From: CALKCV01 sp964609515
Lineage (GTDB): Bacteria > Cyanobacteriota > Cyanobacteriia > Cyanobacteriales > Microcoleaceae
NCBI GenBank assembly: GCA_964609515.1
Contig: CAZSTZ010000005.1
Location: 8,775-72,774, forward strand
Direction: 5' to 3'
Length of the DNA: 64,000 bases
The notes beneath the pieces are model-generated. The model saw only the letters and a program-made list of their open reading frames with translations. It did not search any database and had not been told where the DNA came from. Positions 33,678 to 42,112 of the stretch are shown here, one piece after another. A program made the translations under genes and the position numbers. How positions within the stretch are numbered: position 1 is the first letter of the stretch; each line of letters begins with the position of its first letter.

Positions 33678-34046
33678 ATGATTCAAGCTCAGACCATACT
33701 GAATGTTGCCGATAATAGTGGGGCCCGCAAGTTAATGTGCATCCGCGTATTAGGCGGGGGAAACCGTCGATACGCCGGTATAGGGGATCAAATTATCGCA
33801 GTAGTAAAAGACGCTACTCCCAATATGGGCGTCAAAAGGTCCGATGTAGTTAGGGCAGTAATAGTCCGCACTCGTAAAGGACTGCGTCGCGAAAGCGGCA
33901 TGAGCATTCGTTTTGATGACAATGCAGCAGTGATTATTAACCCAGAGGGCAATCCCAGAGGAACCCGCGTTTTCGGTCCCGTAGCCCGCGAGCTTAGGGA
34001 CAGAAATTATACTAAAATCGTTTCCCTAGCACCGGAGGTACTCTAA
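33678..34046 (+). CDS. rplN: 50S ribosomal protein L14
   Basis: 122 residues. L14 forms part of the intersubunit bridge with 16S rRNA. It starts MIQAQTILNVADNSGARKLMCIRVLGG, the family signature, followed by VKDATPNMGVKRSDVVRAVIVRTRKG and GNPRGTRVFGPVARELR. The stop codon shares one base with the rplX start, so the two are coupled. Confidence 0.98.
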   Translation: MIQAQTILNVADNSGARKLMCIRVLGGGNRRYAGIGDQIIAVVKDATPNMGVKRSDVVRAVIVRTRKGLRRESGMSIRFDDNAAVIINPEGNPRGTRVFGPVARELRDRNYTKIVSLAPEVL

Positions 34047-34414
34047 TGGCTTGGAAAAAAAAGGTTAAGTTAACCGCTAATGGAAAACCAGTAAGCTATA
34101 AAATGCACGTCAAAAAAGGCGACACCGTGCAAATAATTTCGGGTAAAGATAAGGGCAAAGTAGGTGAAATTCTGAAAGTATTGCCTAAATCCAGCAAAGT
34201 AGTGGTCAAAGATGTTAACTTGAGAACTAAACACGTCAAACCTCAAATGGAAGGAGAATCCGGTAAAATTGTTACCTTTGAGGCTCCAATCCATAGTTCT
34301 AACGTGATGCTCTATTCCACGAAAGAAAATGTAGCTAGTCGTATTTGCTACACCTTTACCGAAGAGGGTCGCAAAGTGCGGCAGCTCAAGAAAACAGGCG
34401 AAAACCTGGATTAA
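34046..34414 (+). CDS. rplX: 50S ribosomal protein L24
   Basis: 122 residues. L24 initiates large-subunit assembly. It contains the KOW motif HVKKGDTVQIISGKDKGKVGEILKVLPKSSKVVVKDVNLRTKHVKP. The ATG begins on the last base of the rplN stop, and an ACCGGAGGTACTCTA ribosome-binding site lies within rplN. The extended N terminus WKKKVKLTANGKPVSYKM is common in cyanobacterial L24. Confidence 0.97.
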   Translation: MAWKKKVKLTANGKPVSYKMHVKKGDTVQIISGKDKGKVGEILKVLPKSSKVVVKDVNLRTKHVKPQMEGESGKIVTFEAPIHSSNVMLYSTKENVASRICYTFTEEGRKVRQLKKTGENLD

Positions 34415-34494
34415 TCAGAGGCAATCAAGCAGTTTTAGCAGTTGAAAATACTGGAGAATTGCTGAATTACGAAAGAGTAAGAGAAGTAGGAAAT

Positions 34495-35037
34495 ATGGCA
34501 GACAAACTAAAAAATCTTTACCTGGAAAAAATAGTTCCAAAACTGATGGAGGAGTTTAAATATACTAATATCCATCAGGTGCCTAAATTGGTAAAAGTTA
34601 CCGTGAACCGGGGTTTAGGCGAAGCATCTCAAAATGCTAAAGCACTAGACTCATCTATCAAAGAAATAGCCACTATTACTGGTCAAAAACCAGTAGTAAC
34701 GCGGGCAACAAAAGCGATCGCAGGCTTTAAGCTCCGCAAAGGAATGCCAGTAGGAGTTATGGTAACTTTGCGCTCCGAGCGGATGTATGCCTTTTTAGAT
34801 AGATTGATCGATTTAGCATTGCCTAGAATTAGAGACTTTCGGGGTGTAAGTCCTAAGAGCTTTGACGGACGCGGCAACTATAGCTTAGGCATAAAAGAAC
34901 AGCTAATTTTTCCCGAGATAGACTACGATACTATCGACCAAATTCGGGGCATGGACATTTCAATTATTACGACAGCCAACACCGACAATGAAGGCCGCGC
35001 CTTGTTAAAAGAAATGGGTATGCCCTTCCGCAGCTAA
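34495..35037 (+). CDS. rplE: 50S ribosomal protein L5
   Basis: 180 residues. L5 binds 5S rRNA and contacts P-site tRNA. It starts MADKLKNLYLEKIVPKLMEEF, and VNRGLGEASQNAKALDSS, GQKPVVTRATKAIAGFKLRKGMPVG and RDFRGVSPKSFDGRGNYSLGIKEQLIFPEI are conserved. The ATG at 34495 gives the normal length; the open frame upstream overlaps rplX in another frame and is not used. Next is rpsH after 29 bp. Confidence 0.97.
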   Translation: MADKLKNLYLEKIVPKLMEEFKYTNIHQVPKLVKVTVNRGLGEASQNAKALDSSIKEIATITGQKPVVTRATKAIAGFKLRKGMPVGVMVTLRSERMYAFLDRLIDLALPRIRDFRGVSPKSFDGRGNYSLGIKEQLIFPEIDYDTIDQIRGMDISIITTANTDNEGRALLKEMGMPFRS

Positions 35038-35066
35038 CATCAGAACTAGGAGAGAAAAAAGGAAAA

Positions 35067-35468
35067 ATGGCGGCTAACGATACCATAGCAGATCTGCTCA
35101 CGCGCATTCGCAATTCTTGCATGGCACAGCATTCAAGCACAAAAGTTCCAGCTACAAAAATGACTCGCAATATTGCCAAAGTCTTAAAAGAAGAAGGCTT
35201 TATTGGTGAATTTGAAGTTACTGGAGAAGGAATCAAACAGTATTTGGTGATTTCTTTGAAGTACAAAGGTAAAAATCGCCAACCCATCATTAGGCATATT
35301 CAGCGCATAAGCAAACCGGGGTTGCGAGTTTACAAAAATCGTAAAGAATTACCAAAAGTTTTAGGTGGAATTGGAATTGCGATTATTTCCACATCTAGCG
35401 GGATTATGACAGACAAAGAAGCTCGACGCCGAGGTATAGGAGGCGAAGTGCTTTGTTATGTTTGGTAA
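35067..35468 (+). CDS. rpsH: 30S ribosomal protein S8
   Basis: 133 residues. S8 binds helix 21 of 16S rRNA; in E. coli it is the translational repressor of the spc operon, acting at rplE. It starts MAANDTIADLLTRIRNS, and the C-terminal STSSGIMTDKEARRRGIGGEVLCYVW is the family signature. rpsN (S14), found before rpsH in E. coli, is missing here, as is normal in cyanobacteria. It is followed by a 202-bp gap. Confidence 0.97.
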   Translation: MAANDTIADLLTRIRNSCMAQHSSTKVPATKMTRNIAKVLKEEGFIGEFEVTGEGIKQYLVISLKYKGKNRQPIIRHIQRISKPGLRVYKNRKELPKVLGGIGIAIISTSSGIMTDKEARRRGIGGEVLCYVW

Positions 35469-35670
35469 GGGTAATGGGAAATTAAGTAAAGAAAAAAACG
35501 TTAACAAGTCCCAATTGTGGAGCATCTTTTCAAAAACAGCAACTTAAATTAACAATTAGCAAAAAGCGATAATTGTTATAGATGCACCCCCTCCCATTTT
35601 TTTGTTTTCGAGCGCTGTCATTTTCCCACCCAAGTTCCGAAAACTAACCATTAACAAACACAAGCGAAAT

Positions 35671-36210
35671 ATGTCTCGAATTGGTAAACTTCCGATTACA
35701 ATCCCTAATCATGTTACCGTCACCATTGACGGTCAAGCAGTAGCGGTAAAAGGGCCTAAGGGCGAACTTTCTAGAGTATTGCCACTAGAAATTGCCCTGA
35801 CTCAGGAAGGAGAAACTTTGGTTGTCAAACCAAAGAATGATTCCCGTAAGGCCCGGCAGCGCTACGGTTTATGTCGAACTCTGGTGGCCAACATGGTCGA
35901 AGGAGTTTCTAAAGGCTTCGAACGACGCTTAGAAATTCAAGGAGTCGGTTATAGGGCTCAGGTTCAAGGCCGTAACCTAATTTTAAATGTGGGTAACAGC
36001 AATCCAGTGGAAATGCCAGCTCCAGAGGGCATCAATATTGCTGTAGAAAATAACACTAATGTCATAGTAAGCGGCATCAATAAAGAAGTGGTAGGTAATA
36101 CAGCAGCTAAGATCCGTGGCGTTCGCCCTCCAGAAGTTTATAAAGGAAAAGGCATTCGCTATGCCGGTGAAATGGTAAGGCGTAAAGCGGGTAAGGCAGG
36201 TAAGAAGTAA
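35671..36210 (+). CDS. rplF: 50S ribosomal protein L6
   Basis: 179 residues in two similar alpha/beta domains near the GTPase-associated centre. The start MSRIGKLPITIPNHVTVTIDG is standard. GYRAQVQGRNLILNVGNSNPVE and GINKEVVGNTAAKIRGVRPPEVYKGKGIRYAGE mark the second domain. I use ATG 35671; an in-frame TTG at 35602 would add 23 residues not found in the family. Followed by TTAATTG-type heptamers before rplR. Confidence 0.97.
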   Translation: MSRIGKLPITIPNHVTVTIDGQAVAVKGPKGELSRVLPLEIALTQEGETLVVKPKNDSRKARQRYGLCRTLVANMVEGVSKGFERRLEIQGVGYRAQVQGRNLILNVGNSNPVEMPAPEGINIAVENNTNVIVSGINKEVVGNTAAKIRGVRPPEVYKGKGIRYAGEMVRRKAGKAGKK

Positions 36211-36331
36211 ACAGTTTACTTCAGAAGCCAACCCAGAAAATACTGCTTTTTGTTAATTGTTAATTTTTAATTGCTTTTTACCATTAGCAATTAGCCATTA
36301 GCTAAATTGTTAAGTTAACAATAGTTTAAAG

Positions 36332-36694
36332 ATGAAACTGACTCGAAGAGAATTAGTACAAAGGCGGCATCGTCGGGTGCGACGTAAAGTTTTTGGGACT
36401 CCCGAACGTCCCAGACTAGCCATATTTAGAGCCAACGCCCATATTTATGCTCAAGTAATTGATGACACGAGCCATCATACTTTAGTTGCAGCTTCAACAG
36501 TAGAACCCGAACTAAAGTCAAAACTGAAATCGGGAGCTACTTGTGAAGCTTCCCAAGAAGTGGGCAAATCGATCGCGAAACGATCCCTGGAAAAAGGCAT
36601 TACTAAAGTGGTTTTCGATCGAGGTGGTAATATTTATCACGGTCGGGTAAAAGCATTGGCAGAAGCAGCTCGCGAAGCGGGGTTGGACTTCTAG
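36332..36694 (+). CDS. rplR: 50S ribosomal protein L18
   Basis: 120 residues. L18 binds 5S rRNA together with L5 and L25. Basic N terminus (MKLTRRELVQRRHRRVRRKVFGTPERPRLAIFRANAHIYAQVID), then GKSIAKRSLEKGITKVVFDRGGNIYHGRVKALAEAAREAGLDF at the C terminus, both typical. It lacks a strong Shine-Dalgarno (GTTTAAAG before the ATG). 91 bp separate it from rpsE. Confidence 0.97.
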   Translation: MKLTRRELVQRRHRRVRRKVFGTPERPRLAIFRANAHIYAQVIDDTSHHTLVAASTVEPELKSKLKSGATCEASQEVGKSIAKRSLEKGITKVVFDRGGNIYHGRVKALAEAAREAGLDF

Positions 36695-36785
36695 GCCATA
36701 ATCGATTAAAATCGATTAAAATAGAAGGCGGTTTTTAACTTTTAAAGTCAATCTTGTTAAAAGCTCTAACACACAGGAGAAAGCT

Positions 36786-37313
36786 ATGGCAGAACAGCGT
36801 CGTAAAAAAGGCAGTCGTACTAAAGAAAAAGAAACCGACTGGCAAGAAAGAGTAGTTCAAATTCGCCGAGTTACTAAAGTAGTTAAAGGTGGTAAAAATC
36901 TAAGCTTCCGCGCAGTTGTTGTAGTTGGCAACGAAAAAGGTCAAGTGGGAGTAGGCGTAGGCAAGGCAGCAGATGTTATTGGGGCAGTTAAGAAAGGGGT
37001 GGCTGATGGCAAAAAGCATTTGATTGAAGTCCCCCTAACTAAGTCTAGTTCTATTCCTCATCCAGTTAATGGTGTTGGTGGCGGTGCTAAAGTGATCGTG
37101 CGACCGGCAGCACCAGGAACGGGGGTAATTGCGGGAGGGGCAGTTAGAACTGTATTGGAATTGGCAGGTGTCCGTAATATTTTGGCAAAACAATTGGGTT
37201 CTAATAATCCTTTGAATAATGCCAGAGCTGCTGTCAATGCTTTGGCTACCCTCAGAAATTTTTCGGACGTAGCAGAAGAACGCGGTATTCCAGTCGAAAA
37301 TCTTTATGCTTAG
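36786..37313 (+). CDS. rpsE: 30S ribosomal protein S5
   Basis: 175 residues. S5 helps decoding accuracy and lies opposite S4. The double-stranded RNA-binding-like domain is WQERVVQIRRVTKVVKGGKNLSFRAVVVVGNEKGQVGVGVGKA, followed by the second domain with GVGGGAKVIVRPAAPGTGVIAGGAVRTVLELAGV. A CACAGGAGAAAGCT ribosome-binding site precedes the ATG. rpmD (L30) does not follow, consistent with its absence from cyanobacteria. Confidence 0.97.
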   Translation: MAEQRRKKGSRTKEKETDWQERVVQIRRVTKVVKGGKNLSFRAVVVVGNEKGQVGVGVGKAADVIGAVKKGVADGKKHLIEVPLTKSSSIPHPVNGVGGGAKVIVRPAAPGTGVIAGGAVRTVLELAGVRNILAKQLGSNNPLNNARAAVNALATLRNFSDVAEERGIPVENLYA

Positions 37314-37435
37314 TCACCCACTGAGGAACTGGAATGGGATGCTTTTGGCTAATTTTTTTAATTAAAAATTAAATTGACTTCCCATTCTCAGTTCTTAATT
37401 TTTTCGATCGCTAACAAATAACACTAATAAAGAAT

Positions 37436-37927
37436 ATGAGATTACAAGACGCAGTACCTAAAAAGGGATCTCAAAAGCGAGGCCGCCGACTGGGACGCGG
37501 AGTTTCTGCCGGTCAAGGTGCAAGCTGTGGTAAGGGAATGCGAGGTCAAAAATCCCGCTCTGGTAGAAGCACCCGGCCTGGTTTTGAAGGGGGGCAAAAT
37601 CCTCTCTATCGTCGCTTGCCCAAGTTGAAGAGCTTTCCAATAGTCAATCGGAAAAATTACACGATTGTAAATGTAAGCAAATTGGCATCCTTGGAAGCAA
37701 ATACACAAGTAACTCTTTCTTCTTTGATGGCAGCGGGAATTGTTACTAGCAACGACGGACCCTTGAAAATATTGGGGGATGGAGAGCTGAACGTGCCTTT
37801 GAGTGTACGAGCAGCAGGTTTTAGCAAAAGCGCCCGTAGCAAAATCGAAGCCGCAGGTGGCAGTTGTTCGATAATTGAAGGAGCCGAAAAAGTCCCAGTT
37901 CCCGCTAGTTCTTCAGAACAGGGTTAG
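37436..37927 (+). CDS. rplO: 50S ribosomal protein L15
   Basis: 163 residues. L15 is a late assembly protein with a long basic N-terminal arm: MRLQDAVPKKGSQKRGRRLGRGVSAGQGASCGKGMRGQKSRSG. A compact C-terminal domain ends GGSCSIIEGAEKVPVPASSSEQG. It directly precedes secY (124 bp gap), the conserved order in bacteria. Confidence 0.97.
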   Translation: MRLQDAVPKKGSQKRGRRLGRGVSAGQGASCGKGMRGQKSRSGRSTRPGFEGGQNPLYRRLPKLKSFPIVNRKNYTIVNVSKLASLEANTQVTLSSLMAAGIVTSNDGPLKILGDGELNVPLSVRAAGFSKSARSKIEAAGGSCSIIEGAEKVPVPASSSEQG

Positions 37928-38051
37928 TGTTGGGGAAGAAAAATTTAAGTGACTATTGGCTTATGAAGTTTGACTTTTGACTGGGGCAGGGATAACCTAA
38001 TTTTGGTAAAATCAAAAAAAAATATAAAATCTAAAATCAGACATCATAAAA

Positions 38052-39362
38052 ATGGACATTAGTCGAGACAAATCGCCAACTGCTCAAGAGACATTCTTGC
38101 AGATGGCTCAAGCAGCCGGCTTGCGAGGTCGGCTTCTAGTAACTCTAGGTCTGCTGATTTTGGTGCGATTGGGCGTTTATTTGCCAGTGCCAGGCATAAA
38201 TCGACAAGCTTTTGCAGAAAATATCCAGAACAGCCCTGTAATAGGCTTTTTGGATCTGTTCTCAGGAGGTGGCCTATCGGCTTTGGGGATTTTTGCCCTG
38301 GGGATTATTCCTTTTATTAATGCGTCGATCATTATGCAATTAATGACGGCGGCCCTTCCAAGCTTGGAAAATTTGCAAAAAAATGAAGGAGAAGCAGGAC
38401 GACGTAAAATATCCCAAATAACTCGCTATGTAGCTTTGGGTTGGGCTTTAATACAAAGCTTTGGTTTGGCTTTGTATGTAAATAATTTGCCAGAAGTGGC
38501 GATAAATGCAGGACCAATATTCATCGTCGAGACAGTCTTAGCGGTGACAGCAGGTTCGATGTTTGTGATGTGGGTATCGGAGTTAATAACCGAAAGAGGT
38601 ATTGGCAACGGTGCATCCCTGCTAATTTTTGTGAACATCGTGGCCGTATTACCTCAATCTTTAGGAAATACAATTCAATTGTTTGAGGTAGGCGATCGCG
38701 CCATTGTAGGACGGGCGATAATTTTGCTGTTGGTATGGATAGCGACAATTGTAGGCATCGTCTTCGTTCAAGAAGGAACTCGCAGAATACCTATTGTCTC
38801 AGCCCGTCGCCAAGTAGGTCGCAAACTTTACAGAGAAAAATCAAGCTACTTACCATTGCGACTCAATCAAGGTGGGGTGATGCCGATTATTTTCGCTTCT
38901 GCAGTTTTATTTCTTCCAGCTACTATAGCTGGCTTTGCAGGCAATCGAGTGTTGAGCGAGATTGCTACTGCAGTTAGTCCTGGGGGAAATCCGTGGGTTC
39001 ACGTCCCATTTTATTTTCTCTTGATTCTATTCTTCAGCTATTTCTACGCTTCCCTGATTATGAACCCCGTAGATATGTCTCAAAATTTAAAGAAAATGGG
39101 AGCGAGTATACCAGGGATTCGTCCGGGCAAAACTACCAGCGAGTATTTAGAGAGGGTGTTAAATCGCTTGACTTTTTTGGGAGCAATGTTTTTGGGGGTA
39201 GTGGCAATTATACCGACTGCAGCTGAAAATGCTTTACGCTTACCTAACTTGGGATTCGGCGCGACTTCTCTGTTGATTCTGGTAGGTGTGGCCATTGATA
39301 CGGCCAAACAAATTCAAACTTACGTGATCTCGCAACGATACGAAGGAATGGTGAAACAATAG
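38052..39362 (+). CDS. secY: Protein translocase subunit SecY
   Basis: 436 residues with ten predicted membrane segments. It is the channel of the SecYEG translocon in the plasma and thylakoid membranes. Visible family marks: LGVYLPVPGINRQAF near TM1, the plug GFLDLFSGGGLSALGIFALGIIPFINASIIMQL, WVSELITERGIGNGASLLIF, and the cytoplasmic loop QEGTRRIPIVSARRQVGRKLY. The C terminus QTYVISQRYEGMVKQ is usual. The stop overlaps the adk start by one base. Confidence 0.98.
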   Translation: MDISRDKSPTAQETFLQMAQAAGLRGRLLVTLGLLILVRLGVYLPVPGINRQAFAENIQNSPVIGFLDLFSGGGLSALGIFALGIIPFINASIIMQLMTAALPSLENLQKNEGEAGRRKISQITRYVALGWALIQSFGLALYVNNLPEVAINAGPIFIVETVLAVTAGSMFVMWVSELITERGIGNGASLLIFVNIVAVLPQSLGNTIQLFEVGDRAIVGRAIILLLVWIATIVGIVFVQEGTRRIPIVSARRQVGRKLYREKSSYLPLRLNQGGVMPIIFASAVLFLPATIAGFAGNRVLSEIATAVSPGGNPWVHVPFYFLLILFFSYFYASLIMNPVDMSQNLKKMGASIPGIRPGKTTSEYLERVLNRLTFLGAMFLGVVAIIPTAAENALRLPNLGFGATSLLILVGVAIDTAKQIQTYVISQRYEGMVKQ

Positions 39363-39955
39363 TGGTTAAATTGGTGTTTTTGGGGCCTCCAGGGGCAGGC
39401 AAAGGAACTCAAGCAGCTCGTCTAGCAGGTCTTTATAATGTGGCTCATGTATCGACGGGTGACATTTTGCGCTCGAACGTGGCGCGACAAACCCCTCTGG
39501 GCATTCAAGCGAAAGAGTATATGGATCGGGGAGATTTGGTTCCCGATAGCCTGATTAGAAATATGATCGAACATCGTTTGGACGAGGCTGATACTAAAAA
39601 AGGTTGGATTTTAGATGGATTTCCCAGGAATGTTAATCAAGCATATTTTATCGATGAATTGTTGTCGAAAAAGATGTTATTAACGGAAGAAAAAAATGGG
39701 GCTAGTTTATTTAGGGTGATTAACTTGGTGGTGTCCGATGAGATTTTGGTAAAGCGTTTGTTAGCAAGGGGGCGTGCCGATGATAATGAAGAGACGATTC
39801 GCCATCGCTTGCAAATTCACCATCAACAAACGGAACCTTTGATTGAGTTTTATCAAAATAGAGATCGGCTTGTTTCTATAGATGGCGATCGCCCGGTGGA
39901 GGAGGTAGCCCGGGCTCTTACTGAAGCGATAGACTCATTTTACTCCAACAACTAG
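39362..39955 (+). CDS. adk: Adenylate kinase
   Basis: 197 residues. Catalyses ATP + AMP to 2 ADP. P-loop FLGPPGAGKGTQAA near the N terminus, AMP-binding VSTGDILRSN, the GWILDGFPRNVNQA motif, and LLARGRADDNEETIRHRL for the short lid. This is the short-lid form without the Cys4 zinc finger. GTG start at 39362 within the secY stop, so translation is coupled. The order secY-adk-infA is the conserved bacterial one. Confidence 0.97.
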   Translation: MVKLVFLGPPGAGKGTQAARLAGLYNVAHVSTGDILRSNVARQTPLGIQAKEYMDRGDLVPDSLIRNMIEHRLDEADTKKGWILDGFPRNVNQAYFIDELLSKKMLLTEEKNGASLFRVINLVVSDEILVKRLLARGRADDNEETIRHRLQIHHQQTEPLIEFYQNRDRLVSIDGDRPVEEVARALTEAIDSFYSNN

Positions 39956-40104
39956 AAGAGTAGGCCAAAAGAGGGCCGAGAAAATCGATGGACTTTTCGA
40001 TGCAGTGGCGAAAATTTGATGGCAAGATGAAAATCCAGCTCAAAGGGGTTAAGTGCCCAAAATTCCTAAAAATTAAAAACTTTTGATAAGATATGTAAAT
40101 GAGC

Positions 40105-40140
40105 CGCTCCCATCAGTGGGGTTGACTTCTGTGGGGAGCG
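40105..40140 (+). promoter_or_regulatory. Stem-loop upstream of infA
   Basis: CGCTCCC (40105-40111) pairs with GGGAGCG (40134-40140) across a 22-nt loop with a few extra inner pairs, ending 29 nt before the infA start. A moderately T-rich CTTATTT follows. It could be a weak terminator after adk or a structured infA leader. Confidence 0.5.
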
Positions 40141-40169
40141 CTTATTTGCAGCGTTGAGGTTTGTAGCAG

Positions 40170-40394
40170 TTGGCTAAACAAGATTTAATTGAAATGGAAG
40201 GGACAGTGACCGAATCACTTCCCAATGCAATGTTTAGGGTAGATCTGGACAATGGGTTTAACGTATTAGCTCATATTTCAGGGAAAATCCGTAGAAACTA
40301 CATAAAGATTCTGCCGGGCGATCGCGTCAAAGTGGAGTTAACTCCTTACGATTTGAGCAAAGGCAGAATCACCTATCGTCTTCGTAAAAAGTAA
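40170..40394 (+). CDS. infA: Translation initiation factor IF-1
   Basis: 74 residues, an OB-fold protein that occupies the ribosomal A site during initiation. Sequence AKQDLIEMEGTVTESLPNAMFRVDLDNGFNVLAHISGKIRRNYIKILPGDRVKVELTPYDLSKGRITYRLRKK is essentially standard over its whole length. The start is TTG at 40170; no in-frame ATG or GTG fits the known N terminus. GAGG lies about 12 bases upstream, farther than usual. Confidence 0.97.
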   Translation: MAKQDLIEMEGTVTESLPNAMFRVDLDNGFNVLAHISGKIRRNYIKILPGDRVKVELTPYDLSKGRITYRLRKK

Positions 40395-40487
40395 AAACAG
40401 ACAATGTAAAAACAGACAATCAAAGCTCCTCCAAACTATTTTAAGTTATGGTTGAGGGGTTTTCGTTAAAAAAAACCAAATAAATGA

Positions 40488-40493
40488 TATAAT
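40488..40493 (+). promoter_or_regulatory. Candidate -10 element before rpmJ
   Basis: A consensus TATAAT lies 29 bp before the rpmJ ATG, in an AT-rich stretch. The -35 position at the expected distance (around TCGTTA) is poor. It may let rpmJ-rpsM-rpsK-rpoA be transcribed separately from the upstream genes. Confidence 0.4.
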
Positions 40494-40522
40494 ACTAAAT
40501 TTGTAGCGTCGCCAAAAGAGGC

Positions 40523-40636
40523 ATGAAAGTAAGAGCATCTGTCAAGAAAATTTGTGAGAAGTGCCGGATAATCCGTCGTAACGGTCGTGTTAGGGTAATT
40601 TGTACTAACCCGAAACACAAACAACGTCAGGGTTAG
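40523..40636 (+). CDS. rpmJ: 50S ribosomal protein L36
   Basis: 37 residues: a start MKVRASVKKICEKCRIIRR and an end NPKHKQRQG. Three cysteines and a histidine (C11, C14, C27, H32) form the zinc site of the classical L36. This tiny protein stabilises 23S rRNA near the peptidyl transferase/GTPase-centre connection. Both stop and ATG are clear; there is no good Shine-Dalgarno besides AAAAGAGG at 40513-40520, 2 bases before the ATG. Confidence 0.97.
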   Translation: MKVRASVKKICEKCRIIRRNGRVRVICTNPKHKQRQG

Positions 40637-40742
40637 GCATTCCTTTAACCATGGACGGGCACGAACCGTACCTAATTAACTTTTTGAGTTAGATCGAAAT
40701 TAAACGCAGTTCAATCTAATCAGTAAACACACAGAAAAGAAA

Positions 40743-41126
40743 ATGGCAAGGATAGCAGGAGTAGATCTACCACGCGATAAGCGTGTAGAGATAGGTTTGA
40801 CATACATTTATGGAATAGGGCTGTCCCGTTCCCAAGAAATTTTAGCTACAACTGGAGTAAATCCAGATACTCGCGTTAAAGATTTAAGTGATGCGGATGT
40901 AGCAGCTTTGCGGGCGGCGGTTCAAGAAAACTATCAAGTCGAGGGGGATCTTCGCCGTTGGGAGGCCATGAACATCAAGCGTTTGATGGATATTGGTACT
41001 TATCGGGGTCGTCGTCATAGAATGGGCCTACCAGTGCGAGGCCAGCGAACTCGTACTAATGCTAGAACTCGTAGAGGTGGCCGCAAAACCGTGGCGGGTA
41101 AGAAAAAGGCCAGCTCTAAGAAATAA
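40743..41126 (+). CDS. rpsM: 30S ribosomal protein S13
   Basis: 127 residues. S13 contacts P-site tRNA and bridges to the large subunit. It starts MARIAGVDLPRDKRVEIGLTYIYGIGLSRSQEIL, and MDIGTYRGRRHRMGLPVRGQRTRTNARTRRG is the C-terminal signature, ending in a lysine-rich tail KTVAGKKKASSKK. It is separated by 452 bp from rpsK, an unusually wide gap for this pair. Confidence 0.97.
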   Translation: MARIAGVDLPRDKRVEIGLTYIYGIGLSRSQEILATTGVNPDTRVKDLSDADVAALRAAVQENYQVEGDLRRWEAMNIKRLMDIGTYRGRRHRMGLPVRGQRTRTNARTRRGGRKTVAGKKKASSKK

Positions 41127-41578
41127 CTTCTGTACTCTATTAGAAGCTAAAGCAGGCTAATTGATTCATAAGCGACTTATAAGCTGAAGAAGGCGATCGC
41201 TTTTAAGGGCATCTCTGAGGTAAGTTCCCAATCAAAAAAAACAGAAAAAAAACACTTATGGCTGTAGGGCCATCCCTAAGAGATGCCCTAGACCTAGCTT
41301 TTGGGATGGATAAGCCTACAGGCAAGTTCGTTAAAGATTGGTTTTGTTTTTTTGCCAGAGATCGACCAGAGAGATTTCGTTGCTGTAAAGAAAAATAACT
41401 TTACAGTTCTCTTTTATTGATTAGATGGTAAAAAGGGCGATCGCCCTCATTTCCTCAGCTTGTTACCAGCCCGAAAAACTGGCCAAAAAAGAAAAAAAGA
41501 GCTAGAAAAAATAGGGATTATATCCTTGTGCTTTCTAAAAGCAGGCAATTAACTTAAGAAAAAATTCAACAGACAACT
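41127..41578. other. 452-bp gap between rpsM and rpsK with an 11-bp inverted repeat
   Basis: No gene was found. AGGGCATCTCT (41206-41216) and AGAGATGCCCT (41279-41289) are perfect inverted repeats around 62 nt, with TAGGGCCATCCCTA inside, so the RNA could form a branched structure. Two HIP1-type GCGATCGC sites lie near 41194 and 41439. Further A-rich sequence leads to rpsK. It may hold a leader or internal promoter for rpsK-rpoA. Confidence 0.5.
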
Positions 41579-41974
41579 ATGGCGCGACAATCAGGTAAAA
41601 AAACGGGCGCAAAAAAACAAAAAAAGAACGTGCCCAACGGGGTAGCCTACATTCAGTCTACCTTCAACAACACAATTGTAACCATTACCGATCTTAATGG
41701 GGAAGTGATTTCTTGGGCATCAGCCGGTTCGAGTGGTTTTAAAGGAGCGAAGAAAGGAACTCCTTTTGCAGCCCAAACAGCAGCGGAGAATGCGGCCCGC
41801 CGCGCCGGCGACCAAGGTATGCGTCAAATAGAAGTGATGGTCAGCGGGCCGGGAGCGGGAAGAGAAACAGCAATAAGGGCCTTACAAGCGGCGGGATTAG
41901 AAATAACCCTTATTCGAGATATTACCCCAATTCCTCACAACGGCTGCCGTCCACCCAAGCGGCGTCGAGTTTAA
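41579..41974 (+). CDS. rpsK: 30S ribosomal protein S11
   Basis: 131 residues. S11 forms part of the platform and contacts mRNA in the E-site region. The N-terminal extension MARQSGKKTGAKKQKKNVPNG is basic. The core has HI-type AYIQSTFNNTIVTITDLNGEVISWASAGSSGFKGAKKGTPFAAQ and the C-terminal ITLIRDITPIPHNGCRPPKRRRV signature. It precedes rpoA as in most bacteria (S4 is elsewhere in cyanobacteria). Confidence 0.97.
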   Translation: MARQSGKKTGAKKQKKNVPNGVAYIQSTFNNTIVTITDLNGEVISWASAGSSGFKGAKKGTPFAAQTAAENAARRAGDQGMRQIEVMVSGPGAGRETAIRALQAAGLEITLIRDITPIPHNGCRPPKRRRV

Positions 41975-42112
41975 TCAGGTTGGCTAATTTCAGCATCTCT
42001 AATGGCAGAAATTAGTGATGTTGTTTTTGTGATGTAAGTCTCTCATGGCAAGACAACAGGAGCCAAAAAATTAATTCACTCTGGGGGTTCAATGTTCAAG
42101 GGAGGTCTCTCC

